In this document: positions 62,518 through 64,000 of the stretch, in pieces | How the letters are laid out: each line of letters opens with the position of its first letter | How positions within the stretch are numbered: the stretch's first letter is position 1 | NCBI RefSeq assembly: GCF_016859285.1 | Contig: NC_053415.1 | Coordinates: 4,341,001 to 4,405,000, forward strand | Reading direction: 5' to 3' | DNA length: 64,000 nt | DNA from: Xiphias gladius | Lineage: Eukaryota > Chordata > Actinopteri > Istiophoriformes > Xiphiidae | Program-made: the position numbers and the translations under genes | Notes under the pieces: model-generated | Seen by the model: the letters and a program-made list of their open reading frames with translations, nothing else | Databases searched by the model: none | Told to the model about the DNA's origin: nothing

Positions 62518-63558
62518 ATGGAGCCACAGATGAAACGCTGGAAAGGGTCGATGTGTGCCACTGACTCCTGGGTCGCTTATCCTGTACTGTCAGATGAGCA
62601 GTCACAAGACATCGAGCTGATCGAGGCGTTTGCTGCACCCATTGTCAACAAGAAAGAGACATCTCGACTTGTCAGGGAGCTGAACAGCCTCTACCCGTTG
62701 AATGGCCTTCAGCACATCAAGAGGGTGCGGCCGTGCATGGAGAAGGGCAGCCCTCACCCTCTGGAACTCCTTGTGTGCCTAGTTAGTGATGCACCGGACA
62801 TGAAGGTGGTCAGCATCGACTCTCTGCTGCCCTCAGATGAAATTAGACATGATGGATTAGGTGAGCCTTTTGTGGTTAAGGTCCCTGCACGTCCCCCCTT
62901 GACCCGACCTCAATTCGAGCGGGCAAGCAAACACTGGCCCACCTCCTTTCATGAGGACAAACAGGTGACTGTCGCTTTGAGAGGAGAGCTCTTCAGTCCA
63001 CCTGAGAAAGCTACAATGCACATGTACATGATGTCTGCTTTCACTGCTGCCAAAGCTGGAAAGGAGATGGGGATGGAGGCAGTTGGGGCTGTAGTGGTCA
63101 ACCCAGCAATGCAGAGAATCATTGCAGTGGGCCACGACTGCCGAGGTGACCATCCCCTTCATCATGCCGTCATGGTCTGCATTGACCTTGTGGCTCAGAG
63201 CCAGGGCGGTGGATGTTATTCTTTTGACAGATACCCTGCTTGCCGATTTACTTCACCAACGTCAGAAACATTTCAAAACGTGACTGATGTAGATGCGAGC
63301 TCTCAGCCATACATTTGCACTGGGTATGACCTTTATGTGACCCGAGAACCTTGTGTTATGTGTGCCATGGCACTGGTGCACTCCCGGATTGGCCGTGTGT
63401 TCTATGGGAGTTCTTCTGCCGATGGGGCATTGGGAACCAAGTTCAAAATCCACTCTCAGAAAGATCTGAACCATCGCTTTGACGTTTACAAAGGAGTCTT
63501 GAGCAAGCAGTGTGAGGATCTTAATTTGTTGGACAACCACATCAAAGGCAAAGTTTAA
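62518..63558 (+). CDS. adat3: tRNA adenosine deaminase subunit ADAT3
   Basis: The non-catalytic partner of ADAT2 in the enzyme that makes inosine at tRNA wobble position 34. It has 346 residues, close to the human length, in a single coding exon as in human. The C-terminal half is a cytidine/deoxycytidylate-deaminase fold: HPLHHAVMVCIDL (His-Ala-Val at 216-218) and EPCVMCAMALVHSR with Cys279 and Cys282 as zinc ligands. The usual catalytic Glu after His-Ala is Val218, the known ADAT3 signature, so this subunit is structural. The ATG context AACAATGG is good. AATAAA motifs follow near 63648 and at 63831. Confidence 0.97.
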   Translation: MEPQMKRWKGSMCATDSWVAYPVLSDEQSQDIELIEAFAAPIVNKKETSRLVRELNSLYPLNGLQHIKRVRPCMEKGSPHPLELLVCLVSDAPDMKVVSIDSLLPSDEIRHDGLGEPFVVKVPARPPLTRPQFERASKHWPTSFHEDKQVTVALRGELFSPPEKATMHMYMMSAFTAAKAGKEMGMEAVGAVVVNPAMQRIIAVGHDCRGDHPLHHAVMVCIDLVAQSQGGGCYSFDRYPACRFTSPTSETFQNVTDVDASSQPYICTGYDLYVTREPCVMCAMALVHSRIGRVFYGSSSADGALGTKFKIHSQKDLNHRFDVYKGVLSKQCEDLNLLDNHIKGKV

Positions 63559-63830
63559 AGGAATGCAGATAATTAATGTATGAATTTAATCAGTGGGACT
63601 GGAGTTGAAAATTTCTTAGTTGTAGTTACCACAGGTGTAACTACAGGAATAAACCAATGTTTTATGAAAGCAATTATTTTAAGTAAAGTTTTTAATCATG
63701 TGGTGATTGTTCTATTGAAAGCATGTGTGTAGTTTAAAACCAGTAACAAGGTCCCCACCATGACTTTCCATTAGATGGGGGTGTATGACCGTAACCTTAA
63801 AATTCTGAGACTTACAGGCTTGTTTGATGG

Positions 63831-63836
63831 AATAAA
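63831..63836 (+). terminator. adat3 polyadenylation signal candidate
   Basis: AATAAA 270 bp past the stop. An earlier one near 63648 is also possible. Confidence 0.5.
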
Positions 63837-64000
63837 GAGAATGTAAGTGACACTGAAGCTTGACCTGGGATACAACACTTGTTCAGTAAATATTATGATA
63901 ATTTAGTGAATTATTATAAAAGCTACTGCAAGAGTCAGAAGTAAGAGCTGCTCTCAAGTTTTTTTATTAATGCAAAGCAGTTTAATAAATAGTGTAACTC

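Noticed and set aside
62857..63540. - strand frames of about 100 codons over adat3
   Set aside because: Antisense shadows; the + frame has the deaminase motifs.
1..64000. CRISPR array, operon, phage or toxin-antitoxin system
   Set aside because: The DNA is spliced vertebrate sequence; direct repeats are microsatellites or transposon copies.

Overview
This is vertebrate, almost certainly teleost (percomorph-like), nuclear DNA. The protein genes are split into short exons with GT/AG junctions, the introns are rich in CA/TA microsatellites, and dispersed repeats of a kind common in fish genomes occur throughout. There are no prokaryotic, phage or CRISPR features. Exon boundaries below were derived by hand from splice signals, reading phase and remembered family sequences; no alignment program was run.

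Layout: (1) about 1-9.1 kb, + strand: a STAT1-like transcription factor gene, entering from the left without its first exons. (2) about 9.2-48.5 kb, - strand: glutaminase gls, convergent with the STAT gene. All 14 shared exons are readable, as are both alternative 3' ends: one GAC-type exon at 23.9-24.1 kb and four KGA-type exons at 12.2-14.6 kb. (3) 49.7-54.3 kb, + strand: fkbp7, head-to-head with gls. (4) 55.6-58.7 kb, - strand: osgepl1, tail-to-tail with fkbp7. (5) 60.3-61.97 kb, + strand: alkbh6 with an uninterrupted coding region. (6) 62.5-63.84 kb, + strand: adat3, also with an uninterrupted coding region.

The genes do not form one pathway. The tail-to-tail STAT1/GLS pair matches the human arrangement, which supports the STAT1 name. 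Two genes act on mitochondrial metabolism or mitochondrial tRNA (gls; osgepl1 for t6A), one on tRNA wobble editing (adat3), one in ER protein folding (fkbp7), one is an AlkB-type dioxygenase (alkbh6) and one is a signalling factor.

I found no clearly new biological system. The points most worth checking are in the STAT gene. One exon junction does not keep reading phase, the segment between the DNA-binding barrel and the linker has no open exon, and the tail around the activating tyrosine is very divergent. The other observations concern the two gls ends, the gls/fkbp7 shared upstream region, intronless alkbh6, and several hairpin-forming or foldback repeats.
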